Shown: piece by piece, positions 11,350-23,743 of the stretch | Layout of the letters: each line of letters starts with the position of its first letter | Numbering within the stretch: the first letter of the stretch is position 1 | Assembly (NCBI GenBank): GCA_029948255.1 | Contig: JALIZF010001770.1 | Coordinates: 154,001 to 218,000, forward strand | Length of the DNA stretch: 64,000 bases | Origin: Telmatactis stephensoni | Lineage: Eukaryota; Cnidaria; Anthozoa; Actiniaria; Isophelliidae | Direction: 5' to 3' | Notes under the pieces: generated by a model | What the model was told of the DNA's origin: nothing | What the model saw: the letters and a program-made list of their open reading frames with translations, nothing else | Database searches by the model: none | Program-made: the position numbers and the translations under genes

Positions 11350-11639
11350 CAAGCTCAGCAAACCTTGCAGCCATTGCCATTGTGTTGTTTTTGGCATGAG
11401 CCGCATAAATAGGCGTAACGTTATATCGCAAGCTAATTTCAATATTCGATAAAATTACGTCATAACTAGCTTGGAACCCGGTGAATCTTAGCCAATCAAA
11501 ACTCTTGAATTATTTCCAGAAAAAAATATTATATCGTAACTGGCAGTATTCTTAATATTCTTCTTTAAATTATGTAATGCATCAGCTCGGGCTTGCAAAT
11601 AATTGTTTTTAAATATTTTAAATTTTATACACATATGAA

Positions 11640-11915
11640 TAGGAAGATGTGATATTAAATAAAATCCCTCTAAGAGGACATGTGGTTACTGGTCAAATGA
11701 TAGGTAAACAAACAAAGCAAATAAACAAATAAAACAAACCAAAATTGTAAATATCAAATATGGGATGGATATTAGGTATAGAATCAGGGTATGGATTGGG
11801 ATATACATTTTAGTAGTTTTACAAAGGGTTTTAGATAGGTGTCCCCAATTAGTTATTGTAAAATAGCTAGAACGATGTGACACATAAATAAAGTCATTAT
11901 TATTATTATTAACAA
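11640..11915 (+). repeat. LINE 3' tail fragment
   Basis: The sequence ends CACATAAATAAAGTCATTATTATTATTATT. This resembles the 3' end of CR1/L2-like LINEs (compare the tail of the LINE at 23743). The upstream ~230 bp would be 3' UTR; no RT motif is present. From 11350 to 11640 I see nothing coding. Confidence 0.5.
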
Positions 11916-12184
11916 GCGAGGGGGACGTAAGGGTTTGCGGTGATGGAGTTTTGCGTTTTTTTCTTTGCTGTTATATTTAGTTTAACGGTTTTTTTACTCC
12001 AGATTTTGTACGCGTTTGCGGTTTTTGACATTTTGCAATTTAAATCTCATATATTTTTTTGAATGTGCTAGCTAAAATTAAAAAAAGCTTACCCTGCATA
12101 AGAGAGGACATATCGATAAATGTATTATTTTAGGTTTATTTTATATAGATATATTTTGTTTATATTTCTTTTCATGTTCATTGT
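11916..12184. other. AT-rich interval without recognised feature
   Basis: T-rich sequence between the LINE tail and the minisatellite. No supported ORF, RNA or repeat. Confidence 0.5.
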
Positions 12185-13812
12185 CTACAAGAGTCTACAG
12201 TATCTACAATGTCTACAAGTGTCTAAAAGAACCTACAAGTGCCTACAAATCTCTGCAGGTGTCTACAAGTGCCTACAAGAGTCTACAAGAGTCTACAAGT
12301 GCCTACAAATCTCTGCAAGTGTCTACAAGTGCCTACAATATCTACAGTGCCTACAGTGTCTACAGTGTCTACAGTGCCTACAGTGTCTACAGTGTCTACA
12401 GTGTCTACAAGTGTCTACAGTGTCTACAGTGTCTACAGTGTCTACAGTGCCTACAGTGTCTACAGTGTCTACAGTGTCTACAGTGCCTACAGTGTCTACA
12501 GTGTCTACAGTGTCTACAGTGTCTACAGTGTCTACAAGTGTCTACAGTGTCTACAGTGTCTACAGTGTCTACAGTGTCTACAAGTGTCTACAGTGCCTAC
12601 AGTGTCTACAAGTGTCTACAGTGTCTACAGTATCTACAGTGCCTACAGTGTCTACAGTGTCTACAAGTGTCTACAGTGCCTACAAGTGTTTGCAATAGTC
12701 TACAAGAGTCTGCAAGTGTCTACTAGAGTCTGCAAGTGTCTACAAGAGTCTACAGTATCTACAGTGTCTACAGTGCCTTCAATGTCTACAAGTGTCTACA
12801 AGTGTCTACAAGTGTCTACAAGTGTCTACAAGTGTCTACATGTGTATACAGTATCTACAACAGTGTCTACAAGAGTCTACAGTATCTACAGTGTCTACAA
12901 GTGTCTACATGTGTATACAGTGTCTACAAGTGTCTACAAGTGTCTACAAATGTATACAGTGTCTACAAGTGTCTACAAGTGTCTACAAATGTATACAGTG
13001 TCTACAAGTGTCTACAAATGTATACAGTGTCTACAAGTGTCTACAAGTACCTAGAAGTGTCTACAGTGTCTACAGTGTCTACAAGTGCCTACAGTGGCTA
13101 CAAGTGGCTACAAGTGTTTGCAAGAGTCTACAAGAGTCTACAAGAGTCTACAGTGGCTACAAGTGCCTACAGTGGCTACAAGTGCCTACAGGTGAAGTGT
13201 TTGCAAAGAGTCTACAAGAGTCTGCAAGTGTCTACTAGAGTCTACAAGTGTCTACAAGAGTCTACAGTGCCTACAGTGCCTACAATGGCTACATGTGTAT
13301 ACAGTATCTACAACAGTGTCTACAAGAGTCTACAGTATCTACAAGTGTCTACAAGTGTCTACATGTGTATACAGTGTCTACAAGTGGCTACAAGTGCCTA
13401 CAGTGGCTACAAGTGTTTGCAAGTGCCTACAAGTGTTTGCAAGAGTCTACAAGTGTCTACAAGTGATCTACAAGTGTCTACAGTGTCTACAAGTGCCTAC
13501 AAGTGCCTACAAGTGTCTACAAGTGCCTACAAGTGCCTACAAGTGTCTACAGCGTCTACATGTGGCTACAAGGGCCTACAGGGGTCTACAGTGTCGAGAA
13601 GTACCTACAGGTGCCTACAGGGGTCTACAGTGTCGACAAGCACCTACAGGTGCCTACAGTGGCTACATGTGTATACAGTATCTAAAGTGTCTACAAGAGT
13701 CTACAAGTGGTTGCAAGAGTCTGCATGTCTACTAGAGTCTACAAGTGTCTAAAAGAATCTGCAGTATCTTCAGTGTCTACAAGTGCCCACAAGTGGCTAC
13801 AAGTGCCCATGT
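12185..13812. repeat. 1.6-kb minisatellite, unit GTGTCTACA (9 bp) with 10-bp GTGTCTACAA variants
   Basis: The unit is GTGTCTACA, varied as GTGCCTACA, GTATCTACA, GTGGCTACA and GAGTCTACA. From 12350 to 12660 it is almost pure 9-mer; beyond that, 10-mer units and higher-order blocks (for example with GTGTATACAGT) appear. The unit has no stop codon in forward frames, so several overlapping ORFs up to 338 codons exist, giving repeats such as VSTVST, YSVYSV and CLQCLQ. All frames being open together is a by-product of the unit; I treat it as non-coding. Degenerate units persist to about 14280. Confidence 0.95.
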
Positions 13813-14165
13813 ATCTATCTTTCTATCTATCTTGTTATATGCCTTAGCAATAACTGTAAAAATGGGATCATTCTAATAAAGCTTATCCATCCATCTATCC
13901 ATCTATCGATCTATTTATCGATCTATCGCTCTATCTATCGATCTATCTATCATACTTAAATAAACAGACAGTATTTATAAATTACCTTGAATTACTGTTA
14001 TTTTGTCTTTTTGTATTCCTCCCAACGTTTTAGAAAGCCAAATTGTCTTCTACAAGGCCCGTAACTTCTTTAAAACTCCAACTATCTATCTATCTATGCT
14101 TTAGCAATACCAGTAAATGGTCATGCCAATAAAGCTTATACTACTACTACTACTACTACTACTAC
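13813..14165. repeat. microsatellites seeded on two LINE-tail remnants
   Basis: TCTA/TCCA tetranucleotide runs (13815-13835, 13880-13950, 14083-14095) and a TAC run (14138-14162) flank two related segments, 13841-13885 and 14095-14140. Both read TTAGCAATA, then GTAAA, then CAATAAAGCTTAT or CTAATAAAGCTTAT, directly followed by the simple repeat. These look like 3' ends of one LINE family ending in different simple repeats. From 14290 to 14780 nothing is recognised. Confidence 0.7.
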
Positions 14166-14780
14166 TGCTACAGTATCTTCGGGGAGCTGTGTGTCTGGCC
14201 TACAAGTACTGTCTACAAGGAGAAAACTAGGTCCAAAAGTGCACAAGTGCCTCGGTGTCTCCAGGTGCCTACACAGGGGATAGGCCTACATCCCCATGAT
14301 CATTTTCTCCCCATGCACTACTTCAGCGTTTCATAGACACATAAAACAAATATGTACTTTACATGTTTGATGTATTAATAGTCGACATAAATAAACATGG
14401 GAAGTGTTATTAAAGTAATCGCACATGTTCAGCCTTTAATATTAGTACAAGGAAAAGCAAGGGTTCTTTGAAAATGACGTCATTGTTGGATTGACCAATC
14501 ACAGGGCTTGTTCGTAGAGTACGGGCTGACTCCATTGTACTGCCTCTAAAAGATTAAATGCATGTACGTAAACTCATTGCACAGAATCATTTTGACTAAA
14601 AATATACTGTTTCTAACTACGAACTTCTGACTTACTTAAGCAAATCTGATTCTTATAGTAAAAGTTACAATATACTGTTTCTGTACTAATTACGAACTCC
14701 GTCAACTCTCATGTGATAGTATATACAGACAAATAATCACAAACTGCTACCTCTACTACTGACTAATGCATGTTTGTGCA

Positions 14781-15925
14781 TCAATATTTCAAATCTCTAA
14801 AAATTCTGGATAGCGACGGACGATTAGATGGGGAGCTCAACACTGCTTTCTTTAAAACCAGAGATACCACTTGTTGTTTCTCCTTTGACAACAGCTCGCA
14901 AATGGAGGTAAACATGTACCCGAGTGAGTAGACATCACTTTTGATACTTTGTATGACTCCACCCCGAGGAATTTCTGGAGCAACATGGGGATACTCTCTT
15001 AGATAAACTCTTTGCCTTGACAGTGATAAAGACTTCAGCAGTTTCGGGATATTCTTTCTTCGGGCTTTTCCGAAGTCAATAATTACGGGATTATAACAAT
15101 CACGCGCTTTTCCATCACAACATTATTCGACTTTAAATCATTGTGTAAAAATCCCATCTCATGAACTTGCGCTAGTGCTTTGGTAATTTTGCGCATTATC
15201 ATGATCCACTCATCGCTCTTTAGGACGATCTTCTCCATGGCCTTGTAAAGCTCTTCTCTTTCTCGCCGTGAAATTGAGTGATTAGGCGGTATGGTGCTTG
15301 CACAGTCGTAATTCCAAACAAAAGTGGAAGACCAGGATGGTCACCAAGTCGACTGAGAACGGCAGCTTCATACACCACGTCATTTTTGATAGTGTTCTCG
15401 TCTGTACTTGGAATAATTCGGAACTCTTTCACTACAACCATAATCCCTCGGTATTTGGCTAAGTAGCAACTACCAAATGTCCCAGACCCAATGCATCTCT
15501 CAGTCTTAACAACTTCACATGGAGCTATTTCCTTGATAGATCCATGTAATTAATGTGCGCCTTTCGTGCAGCGCTGGGGGGATTCAGTCACTTGAGGCTG
15601 ATGGTCTTCGTGATTTTTGCTTATAATCTGGGCGACCATCTTCATTTACAAAAAGTTGTTGCCGTTTTGACATCACATCTTTTCCATTGGCGAGATCATT
15701 ATTTCCAGGCTGGTTGATGTCCATGATTTCTTGTTATTCAGCCGATTGATCAACTACATCGGGTACATCAACAACCCCTCCTCCTCGATTTATCACATCA
15801 GTACACTTCTTCTCGAGCGCTTTTCTTGCTCTCCAGCATTTCTTGGCTGCTCTCCGAATTTTTTTAATGCCTTCCTTGTCTCTGACTCCCTTCTGTTTCC
15901 AACTGGTCAAACGCTCATTCAAAAT
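14781..15925 (-). pseudogene. protein kinase, broken
   Basis: From high to low coordinates: a basic N-terminal helix (SWKQKGVRDKEGIKKIRRAAKK, from about 15922) ending at an in-frame stop near 15735; a second linker segment; then a kinase domain from about 15520. It has the glycine loop GSGTFGSCY, VVVKEF (ATP lysine), ALAQVHEMGFLHNDLKSNN (HND replacing HRD), IDFGKARRKN (DFG) and HVAPEIP (APE). The C-lobe ends at TGA 14781 after NRPSLSRIFRDL. The catalytic domain is in three frames: shifts lie near 15265 (after the QFHGE segment) and 15105 (after VVMEKR). With the upstream stops this indicates a decayed copy, although isolated indels could be assembly errors. Substrate and pathway cannot be told. 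Confidence 0.75.
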
Positions 15926-15949
15926 CCTTCAATGGGCTAAACAATTACC

Positions 15950-16700
15950 TTCTTACCTTTATTAAGCAAGGTCCCGAAGGCGTTTGCTTAATAGAGGTAC
16001 TACTTCACTTGCTTTAGTTTCTTTTTGCAAGGTATCTTTGCCACCGTTGGTACCAGACACGCAATTCCGCTCCGTAACAAAATCTCTAAAGTTGCATTGC
16101 CAGCATGAACAAATTAAATATTGCCGCATTAATTAATAAGTTTATGTATCGGCCAGTATGATTACATACTTGGCTGTTAATTGTAAGCAACCATCAGTAT
16201 AATGGATTTGTTAAAGTAAAATGTTTTTTCTTGTAAGAGTTAATGCTGAATATTAATTAAAACATGGAATATAAAAGTTTAACTGAAGATCCAGCAAGCC
16301 ATAGTAAGTATGCAGAGGAACATGAAATTTGACGTACTGACATATAAAAGCTTTTACATTTCATGCTGTGTCTGTAAAAAAAAATCAGTCTGTACTAAAT
16401 ACATTTGTTATTGTCGGCGTACGGAAACAAAAAGCAAGCATCATTCTGCACAAGAATTCAGAACAATTGAGATTGCCACTTATGTAAAATACTAAATTAC
16501 TTTGTTTTTTAAAGTGCAAAGTCTTGATTTGGTTAGTTTTCTCTTTAGAAAATATAACAAAAGCAAGAACAAAAACGTAATTTATTAATTTTCAATAGCC
16601 TATAATTGTATTGTACCATTATAATGCAGCTCAATAACCGACTTTGAAGCTTTACTATTCATTTGACGAATTCGGTGAAAACTCAAGGTTCAGTCATCAA
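15950..16700. other. AT-rich intergenic sequence, no supported gene
   Basis: No supported gene on either strand. A 61-codon plus-strand frame at 16310 has no features of a protein. Confidence 0.5.
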
Positions 16701-16711
16701 ATCAGTCGAAC

Positions 16712-17640
16712 ATGGTGTACAGTCAAGACCTGAGATGGCGCATAATATATGCAAAGTTTGGTTTGAGAAAACGTGTTCCTCAGCTAGCAAGAACTTTCCA
16801 AGTGCATAAAGCCACCGTGTTTCGAATCATATAACGTTTTAGGACTGACGGTAGTGTTCGACCACGACGAATTAAGCGCCCTGACATTTCCACCCTACTT
16901 ACACCTCCGCAGCTATTGGTACTGATGGAGTACATTTAAAAAAATCCAACAGCATACCTCAATGAGCCTAGTGGGTATTTACTTAGAGTTACTGGGTCTG
17001 ATTATGCCTACTCTAGTTTGAAAAAGGTGATAAAGCGTCATGGCTATACTCGCAAAAGAGTAAGTACTCACAGACCTAATGTTTTTGACTTTTAATAATT
17101 TATTTTATCATTTTGATATTAAGAAAAATATTGCTATATAATTTGATGATTGTAATATCTTTTTAGCTGAAAAAGGTTTTGCTGCGAAAGTGCCAAGAAC
17201 TCATTGACTTGTACAAGCAGAACATTGCAGTTTATTGGCCAGAGGAGGTAGTTTTTCTTGATGAGTCATTTTTATCAGCCATTTCTTAATCCTTGGCATA
17301 GCATTTAGCTGTTATGGCCAAGTAATCTCCAAATAATATGTCTTAGAGTGTAATTCTCGTATCAGGATCGCTCCATATCTCGAAACTATGGCACAAGTAT
17401 CGCAGGACACCCTGCAAAAGGAGTGTATGTACCAAATAAAGGACCCCGCATAACAGCTATGGCCACTATTTCCTATGATGGACTTCTGGCTTTGAAACTC
17501 AGGCCAAAAATCTTCAATCAACCAAGATTTGTCAGATTTTTAGAAGACGTTGTGCCATCATTACAGCCTTATAATGGCATAAATTCAAATTCAGTTGTTG
17601 TAATGGGTAAGTCACCTGAGAATGTATGTTTAGAATTCCT
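16712..17640 (+). pseudogene. Tc1/mariner-IS630 type transposase, broken
   Basis: The ATG at 16712 opens an N-terminal helix-turn-helix (RKRVPQLARTFQVHKATVFRII) of the paired/HTH type, followed by the RPRRIKRPDIS basic hinge and GYTRKR. A possible intron runs from GT at about 17060 to AG at 17166. The catalytic part resumes with LIDLYKQNIAVYWPEEVVFLDESF, where the DE pair is the typical DDE_3 site. A further segment (SRNYGTSIAGHPAKG, GPRITAMATISYDGL) follows in another frame to about 17606, stopping before the MDN box. In-frame stops at about 16832, 16938 and 17288 and frame changes show it is dead. From 17640 to 17940 there is ATCGAT-rich repeated sequence. Confidence 0.7.
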
Positions 17641-17950
17641 ACTACTAGTTTCATGTTGTTCAGTAAAGCTTTCTTTGGCTGGTATGTTTTCCCGAATCCC
17701 TTGATTTGGCCTGCCACTTTAGTAAAACGGGGTCATTTTACAAATCTTATTCATTTGTAACATTTCAAAACTATACTTTGTTTATTGACCAGGTACATGC
17801 ATTGCATAAACATACAACCTTGAGTCATCGATTGGTCATAGATTTCCGAAATCAATCGATTACTTGATATCGATAGATATCGATTGTTATTGATTTTTAT
17901 CGATTATCGGTTCCATCGATTGGATCCAGGATGTTACCCTTACCTTGTAT

Positions 17951-18721
17951 GTCAATCACGATGATTTCCCTCACTTCCTTGTCCCTGTTCGAGGCATCTG
18001 CACATTTGTGATGGCCGGGAAGCCGCATTACATTTTGGTGGTGAGCCATCACAAATGGCACAAAAGTTCCATCCCTTAAAAGTCAAACAAAAAAGCAATT
18101 AAATGTTTATTGAAGAGTGCACGATCATATTCTCTGTCCACCATAAGGGTGGGAGGGTGGGTGAAAAACAAGCTAAAATCAACGATGAAACATAGACACG
18201 ACTACTAATGATATTAAAGTACAGTATATAGTGACACATGACCCTAGCTAAAACTACACTAAATAACTAATTTGTTAAACATTAATAGATGGGTTAGAGA
18301 GGGGAATTAAACATTTTGAACCAATCCAAAATCAACCAATTAAGAAGTCCAAGAACGACATGACACTGTCTATTATTATCATGATCAGTCGGTTATATTT
18401 ATTAACCCTCACCTTCCAAATTTCAGGAACATGAAAATGATTCATCCCTGAATGAGTATCTAGACAACAGCTCTTGCAAAAATACTGACAAGGCCCACAT
18501 TGCAGGCATCATATCATTGCTGGCTGCCTGCATTGGGAACACGTTGCATCTGGTGGGATACAGCTCACCTCAACATACGCCGAAATCAGCTGCATGCGTG
18601 TAGCTGACCAGTTGTTAAGAGAAGAAATTGTTCTTTTTTCATGTTGGGAAACTTGAGTTTCCATGGTTGCAGTTTCCAGTCCGTCAGCTCTATCGACTGC
18701 ATCTTCAGCTTGGCCTTCCAA
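17951..18721 (-). pseudogene. CxC cysteine-cluster protein fragment of the KDZ-transposase-associated type, broken
   Basis: The first exon (18721 to about 18416) reads from a Met/acidic start into ISAYVEVSCIPPDATCSQCR, a stop where Arg is expected, then CLQCGPCQYFCKSCC and THSGMNHFHVPEIW. The pattern of C..C, then RC..CGP..YFC..C and an H..NHFH tail matches the CxC clusters that accompany KDZ transposases. It ends at a GTGAGG donor. A second segment on the same strand (18074-17951, DGTFVPFVMAHH to REIIVIDIQG) ends at a GTAAGG donor and fits the next part of such proteins, but the frame across the junction is off by one. No KDZ catalytic domain is visible. Confidence 0.5.
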
Positions 18722-18756
18722 GCTTATAGCTGCGGAACGAGAATGCCCCGCTCAGT

Positions 18757-18830
18757 TACCGGCAAAGCTAACTGTTTGCAGTTTTTTTTCGAATTTCGAG
18801 AATGAAATCTAACAGTTAGCTTTGCCGGTT
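18757..18830. repeat. short foldback (20-bp arms)
   Basis: ACCGGCAAAGCTAACTGTT at 18758 and its complement AACAGTTAGCTTTGCCGGT at 18811 flank a ~35-bp spacer. It adjoins the start of the CxC fragment. Confidence 0.75.
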
Positions 18831-19039
18831 TAAAACGCTTCATGGTTTTATACAAAATGAACACCAGAAATCTATATAGAGGCCTGGTTCCCAATTCGGA
18901 TTGTAGCGATGACAACTGGCCATGCTTGACCCACATTTCTAAATTTAAGAAACCGTGCTTGAAGCGGTTTAGGAAATGTGAGAAGGGTGGTATTAGCTTA
19001 GTAACTATTTCACCTTCCGGTGAAAATCACTGTAATCCG

Positions 19040-20130
19040 TGAAATAAAATCTAATAGTCAGTGTCTAATAGTCTAATCAAAACAAAAGAAAACAATGGAA
19101 ATAGTGTCTACTAATGTCTGTTGGACTAATATCTATTTCATGGATTAAGTGCTATCACTCTATTGTATTGTGTTTGTACAAATTATGTAATATAAAAGCT
19201 TCAGAATTTGTTAATAAATTCAAGCTTCATTTTTACAGTGCTTTCGTACATGGCGACCTAGTCTTACACTTAAACACAAAACGGCTCAAGTAAAAGCAAA
19301 TAAAAACAGTGGTTTTCATTTCCCGCTAAACACGCTTTAGTGCAATACACCCTAATACACTCTTATTCCTTTGTGTTCGTTTGTTGTCAATCGGCTATTA
19401 CAATTTGATTAGAATGATTTTCATCGGACTGTGAAATAGATACTAATTTCATACGCATTAGTAAACCCTAATTTCATGGTTTTTCAGTTTTTGTCATACA
19501 CTAACAGCTAGTGTTTATTTCTGTTTCACGGGTTAATGATCGTGAAAACCACTTTTAACCTACTAAGAGTGGTTTTCCTTCGTCCATGAAAGAAAGAGTA
19601 CTATTTATCTAGTATTAGTCGATAAAGAACAAAGAAAACAATTGGTTTTGAGTCTACTACTGTAGCTATTATTTTCCGTTTCACGGACGAAGAAAAATCA
19701 CTCTTAATCACTCTTAAGAGGTTCATGAAGAAGATTAATAAAAGCAATCCCATATTCCCTCTGGTATCGAAGCTGTTGGCTAAACATGACTGTCCTTATA
19801 ACCTGAGATCTGGAAATACGCAGTATCAAATATCTATTAACACTGAAAGATTTAATAAGTTTGTCACTGTCAAGTATTGTAATTATGTCTCTGACCTCTA
19901 CTTGTAATTCAGTCATTCGACTGCAATGAGTGGGAATAAACAAGTTATTATTATAAGGAACAAACTTGTTTTTATGGGCTTCCAATTGACTCTTAATCAG
20001 AGTTATTCAAGTAAGCTTTAGACGTCAAAAGTTTAGTTTCTCCTGTTCACGAGCTGAGCATGATCTCTCAGAGCACTTGATTTGAGTCTCATGGGACTGA
20101 GCGCCTTGTGGCTGCTTAATCTTAAGCTCC
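19040..20130. other. AT-rich repeated sequence without a gene
   Basis: The motifs CTAATAG, GTGAAATAGATACTAATTTCA and TCACTCTTAA recur in both orientations between about 19040 and 19720, suggesting old foldback elements. Another possible LINE tail (GTGGGAATAAACAAGTTATTATTATAA) lies at 19930-19960. No coding signal is supported. Confidence 0.4.
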
Positions 20131-20136
20131 GTAAAA

Positions 20137-23100
20137 ATGTACCTTTTTCTGTTATTAGTTACATTTTTAAAGTTATCAGAACACAGCTACCCAGCTACTA
20201 TACTCGAGTCGCCTTCTATAATGTCAGAATACTCAAGGAACTTCTTGCTATCCTTAAATAATTGGTGGAAGTCAACGACACAATCAACTCAAGAATCTCG
20301 CCATTGTACCTCTCGTCGTCAATGGACAAGGCCAGTCTCAAAATGTGTTTGGCAGAGGTTAAAAACAATTGGAATTCTTAGAAAAACTAGAGGAAAACGT
20401 GGAGGCCAAACTACGGCTAAATATAGCGGCAGTTTTTCGGCCATGAATCGTCATTTTCAGAGAGCCAACTTAGCGACAAGCATTCCTGAGATCACCCAAG
20501 GGAGCCAAATTCAAACTACTGTGATTACAAATGGTAACGATGCGGCTCCAAATAACAACAGTGGTCATAAGATAACTTCAAAACCTGTATTATTCACTGT
20601 TCTCAAGATCAGTCAGGAACAAATCGTTGCCAATTATGGATTTAATCTCCGAGAAAGACATAGATATCCTAGCCTTAACCGAAACCTGGTTGCATTCAGA
20701 TGGACGTGATGAATATTAGGAGCGTGATATTTGTCCTGCTTGCTACGAACTTTATAGCGTTCCCCAGGGATCACGAGGTGGCGGTGTAGCCATTGTTTAC
20801 AAGAAATTTCTACGCTTTAAAAAGCAAACCAGCACAAGTAACAAATTTAAATCTTTTGAGTTTACAGAGGTTTATATGCAACATTCTACAACTAGTCTAC
20901 GGCTTGTTGTAATCTACCGGCCACCATCATCTAATACTACCTCTTTGTTTTTTGATGAGTTCTCTAGCTTACTAGAAACACTTGTCACAGCACCAGGGCC
21001 ACTATTAATGGCGGGAGACTTTAACTTCCATATCAATGATGTCAACGATCCTACAGCCTTACGCTTTCTTCAGTTATTGGAGGCATTCAATTTAACGCAG
21101 CACATTACTGAACCAACACACAAGAGTGGAAACACATTGGATCTAATTATCACCAGAGCCCAGGAGAATGTGGCTAAAGATTTTAAAGTTTTCGACCCTG
21201 CGCTGTCTGACCATTCTGCTGTCAGCTGTAAACTATGCATCCCAAAGGCAGCAAGAGAGAGTAGGGAAGTAGTGTACCGGAAGATCAAATCTATTGATAT
21301 GCATAAATTTTGCAATGATGTGAACAATTCTGTATTGACCAATCCCGAATTATTAACTGATGACTTGGATGATTTGGTAAGTCTATTTAACACCGAGCTT
21401 ACTAACATCCCAGACAAACATGCACCCATAAAGAAGTCTATGATCACAATTCGCTCCAATACCCAATGGTATGATGAAACCATTCGTGAGCAGAAACGTA
21501 AACGGAGGAAACTGGAGCGACGATGGCGTGCATCTGGTCTGACTATCGACCGTGATCTCTTTGTTCAACAATGCAACGTTGTAAATAGGCTTATCTGTGA
21601 TGCAAAAATGAACTACTACTCTAAGATTATCCAGGAGAATGAAGGTGATCCCAGGACGTTGTTCTCTACATTTGACACTCTACTGCATCGAAAAGCTGAG
21701 AAGAAACTACCTTACACCAATGACATCGAATATCTAGCTAATGCATTTGTAGACTTTTTCACTACTAAGATCTCGCTCATATGTGATGAGCTTCAAGTGA
21801 AAAGAAACTCTGTTGAGAACATCTCTGAACTTGGTAATAACTATTGTGGCACCAAACTCACGTTTGAGCCTGTTTACTGTGATGATCTATCTAAACTAAT
21901 TGGTATTTCCACTCTCAAGTCTTGTGCTTTGGACCCTTTGCCTGCCTCAGTTTTGAAAGAATGCCTCCATCAACTACTACCTTTTTTAACCAAGCTTGTG
22001 AATGTGCAACATGGGGTTGTTTCTACTGAGATGAAACAGGCCATCATTACACCTGTCCTAAAAAAAACGTCGCTTGATCAAGAGGAATACAGCAATTACA
22101 GGCCTATATCTAACTTGTTATTCCTGTCCAAAACATGTGAAAAGGTCATAGCCGCCCAGCTCACTCGCCATCTGCAAAACAATTACATCCAAGAGATCTA
22201 TCAATCTGCATACAAAACTGGACATAGCACAGAGACAGCTCTTCTTAGAGTCCAGAATGATGTTCTACGGGCGATTGATAGCGGCAGATGTGTCATCTTA
22301 CTGCTGCTCGATCAGTCTGCTGCGTTTGATACTGTTAACCACCATGCTCTTCTTGAAAGACTTACAACACAAGCTGGAGTAGATGAAACTGCACACAAGT
22401 GGTTTGCGTCTTACCTGTCAGATCGCCAGCAATCTGTTTGCATTGAGAAGTCTAGATCTTTCAGTCGACCTTTATCCTGTGGTATACCCCAAGGATCAGT
22501 TCTTGGACCACTGCTGTACCTAATCTACACCCTACCTCTTGGGGCCATTCTTCGCCGACATGACGTTTCCTATCACATGTATGCTGACGACACACAGGTT
22601 TATCTGAGGTTCAAGTCATCTGTATTAGCTGATATGGAGGGTTCTCGCGCCAAAGTTGAAGATTGCCTGAGTAATGTCAACAAGTGGATGTTGCACAACA
22701 ATTTGAAATTGAACAACGACAAGACTGAGGTATTGATCCTCCACTCAAAGCATCGTCCGATGCCACCGCTTCAGTCCGTTAAAGTTGGTGATGTATTTGT
22801 CAAATCCACTAACGATGCATGAAACATTGGTGTCATTTTTGATACAATAATGAACCTTGAGAAGCACATTAATGATATTTGTAGGGTATCTTTTTATCAC
22901 ATTAGAAATATCTCACGTATTAGAAGATATCTAAGCTTTGAGTCTGCGAAGACGTTAGTCCATGCATTTGTTATATCTCGTATAGATAACAATAATGCTT
23001 TATTATATGGTTTACCTGATTATCTAATTAAACGCCTACAGCATGTGCTTAACACAGCTGCTAGACTAGTATCATTAACACGTAGGATAGAAAGTATAAC

Positions 23101-23743
23101 GCCTATACTTTATGAGCTTCATTGGCTCCCAGTACAATATCGTATTATTTTTAAAATTTTATTTTCTTATAAAATAACTATAGGTGTTGCACCTGAGTAT
23201 CTTAATGTTCTCTTAAATCGATACGAACCTAAACGTAGTTTAAGATCACAGCATAAACTTTTTTTGGAGCAGCCAGGGTATAAACTCAAATCATATGGTC
23301 TACGTTCATTTTCCGTGTGCGCTCCTATGCTCTGGAATAAGCTTCCTACTTACATTAAAGAGAGTTCTACTTTAGCTATTTTCAAGAAGAATCTTAAAAC
23401 TAATCTGTTTAAGGAAGCTTTTAATTTATAGTTTTATTGTAATTAAGCATTAGTTTTTTTCAATTCCTTATAGTATTTTTAATTATAAGTTTTAAGAGCA
23501 TCCTTTCTGCACAGTTCATACCTATAACATAATAATAGGTATTTAATTTTTATAGTTATTTTTAGATCAGTAGTTTTCTTAGATATTATCAATTTAGAAT
23601 TGCAAATATATAAACATAGTTTTTTAATAGTATTTTTTGTATATGGCATTATATATCATAAGTAGTATTATTGTAAAGAGTTTCATGAGAAGCGCATTTG
23701 GGCACATTGGAAAATGCGCTATACAAATAAAGTTATTATTATT
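20137..23743 (+). mobile_element. CR1/L2-like non-LTR retrotransposon, near full length
   Basis: A single LINE runs from a basic N-terminal region through an AP endonuclease, reverse transcriptase and C-terminal domain to a 3' end reading GCGCTATACAAATAAAGTTATTATTATT at 23715-23743. This is the short-repeat tail typical of CR1/L2-group LINEs. No poly(A) and no clear target duplication is visible. The 5' end is not sharply defined. Confidence 0.8.
20218..23431 (+). pseudogene. LINE ORF2-like protein: AP endonuclease plus reverse transcriptase, three lesions
   Basis: The basic N-terminal segment (YSRNFLLSLNNWWK, ILRKTRGKRGGQ) is one frame away from the endonuclease start (SVRNKS, ILALTETWLHSDG). 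A TAG at about 20727 breaks the endonuclease, which then continues with GGGVAIVY, VVIYRPPSSN, LLMAGDFNFHIND and DPALSDHSAV. The RT shows YSNYRPISNL, LLLDQSAAFDTV, GIPQGSVLGPLLYL and the catalytic YADDTQVYLRF. A TGA at 22820 interrupts NDA/NIGVIFD; the C-terminal domain (HELHWLPV-like, LYELHWLPVQYRIIFK) is open to 23431. With only one frameshift and two nonsense changes in about 3 kb, it is a fairly young inactive copy. Confidence 0.8.

Noticed and set aside
12185..13812. Overlapping ORFs of up to 338 codons in three forward frames
   Set aside because: They arise from a stop-free 9-10-bp tandem repeat; the frames swap whenever a 10-mer occurs and there is no conserved domain, start context or splice logic.
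21070..21571. Minus-strand ORFs of 137 and 62 codons inside the LINE
   Set aside because: They are antisense shadows of the LINE endonuclease-RT frame.
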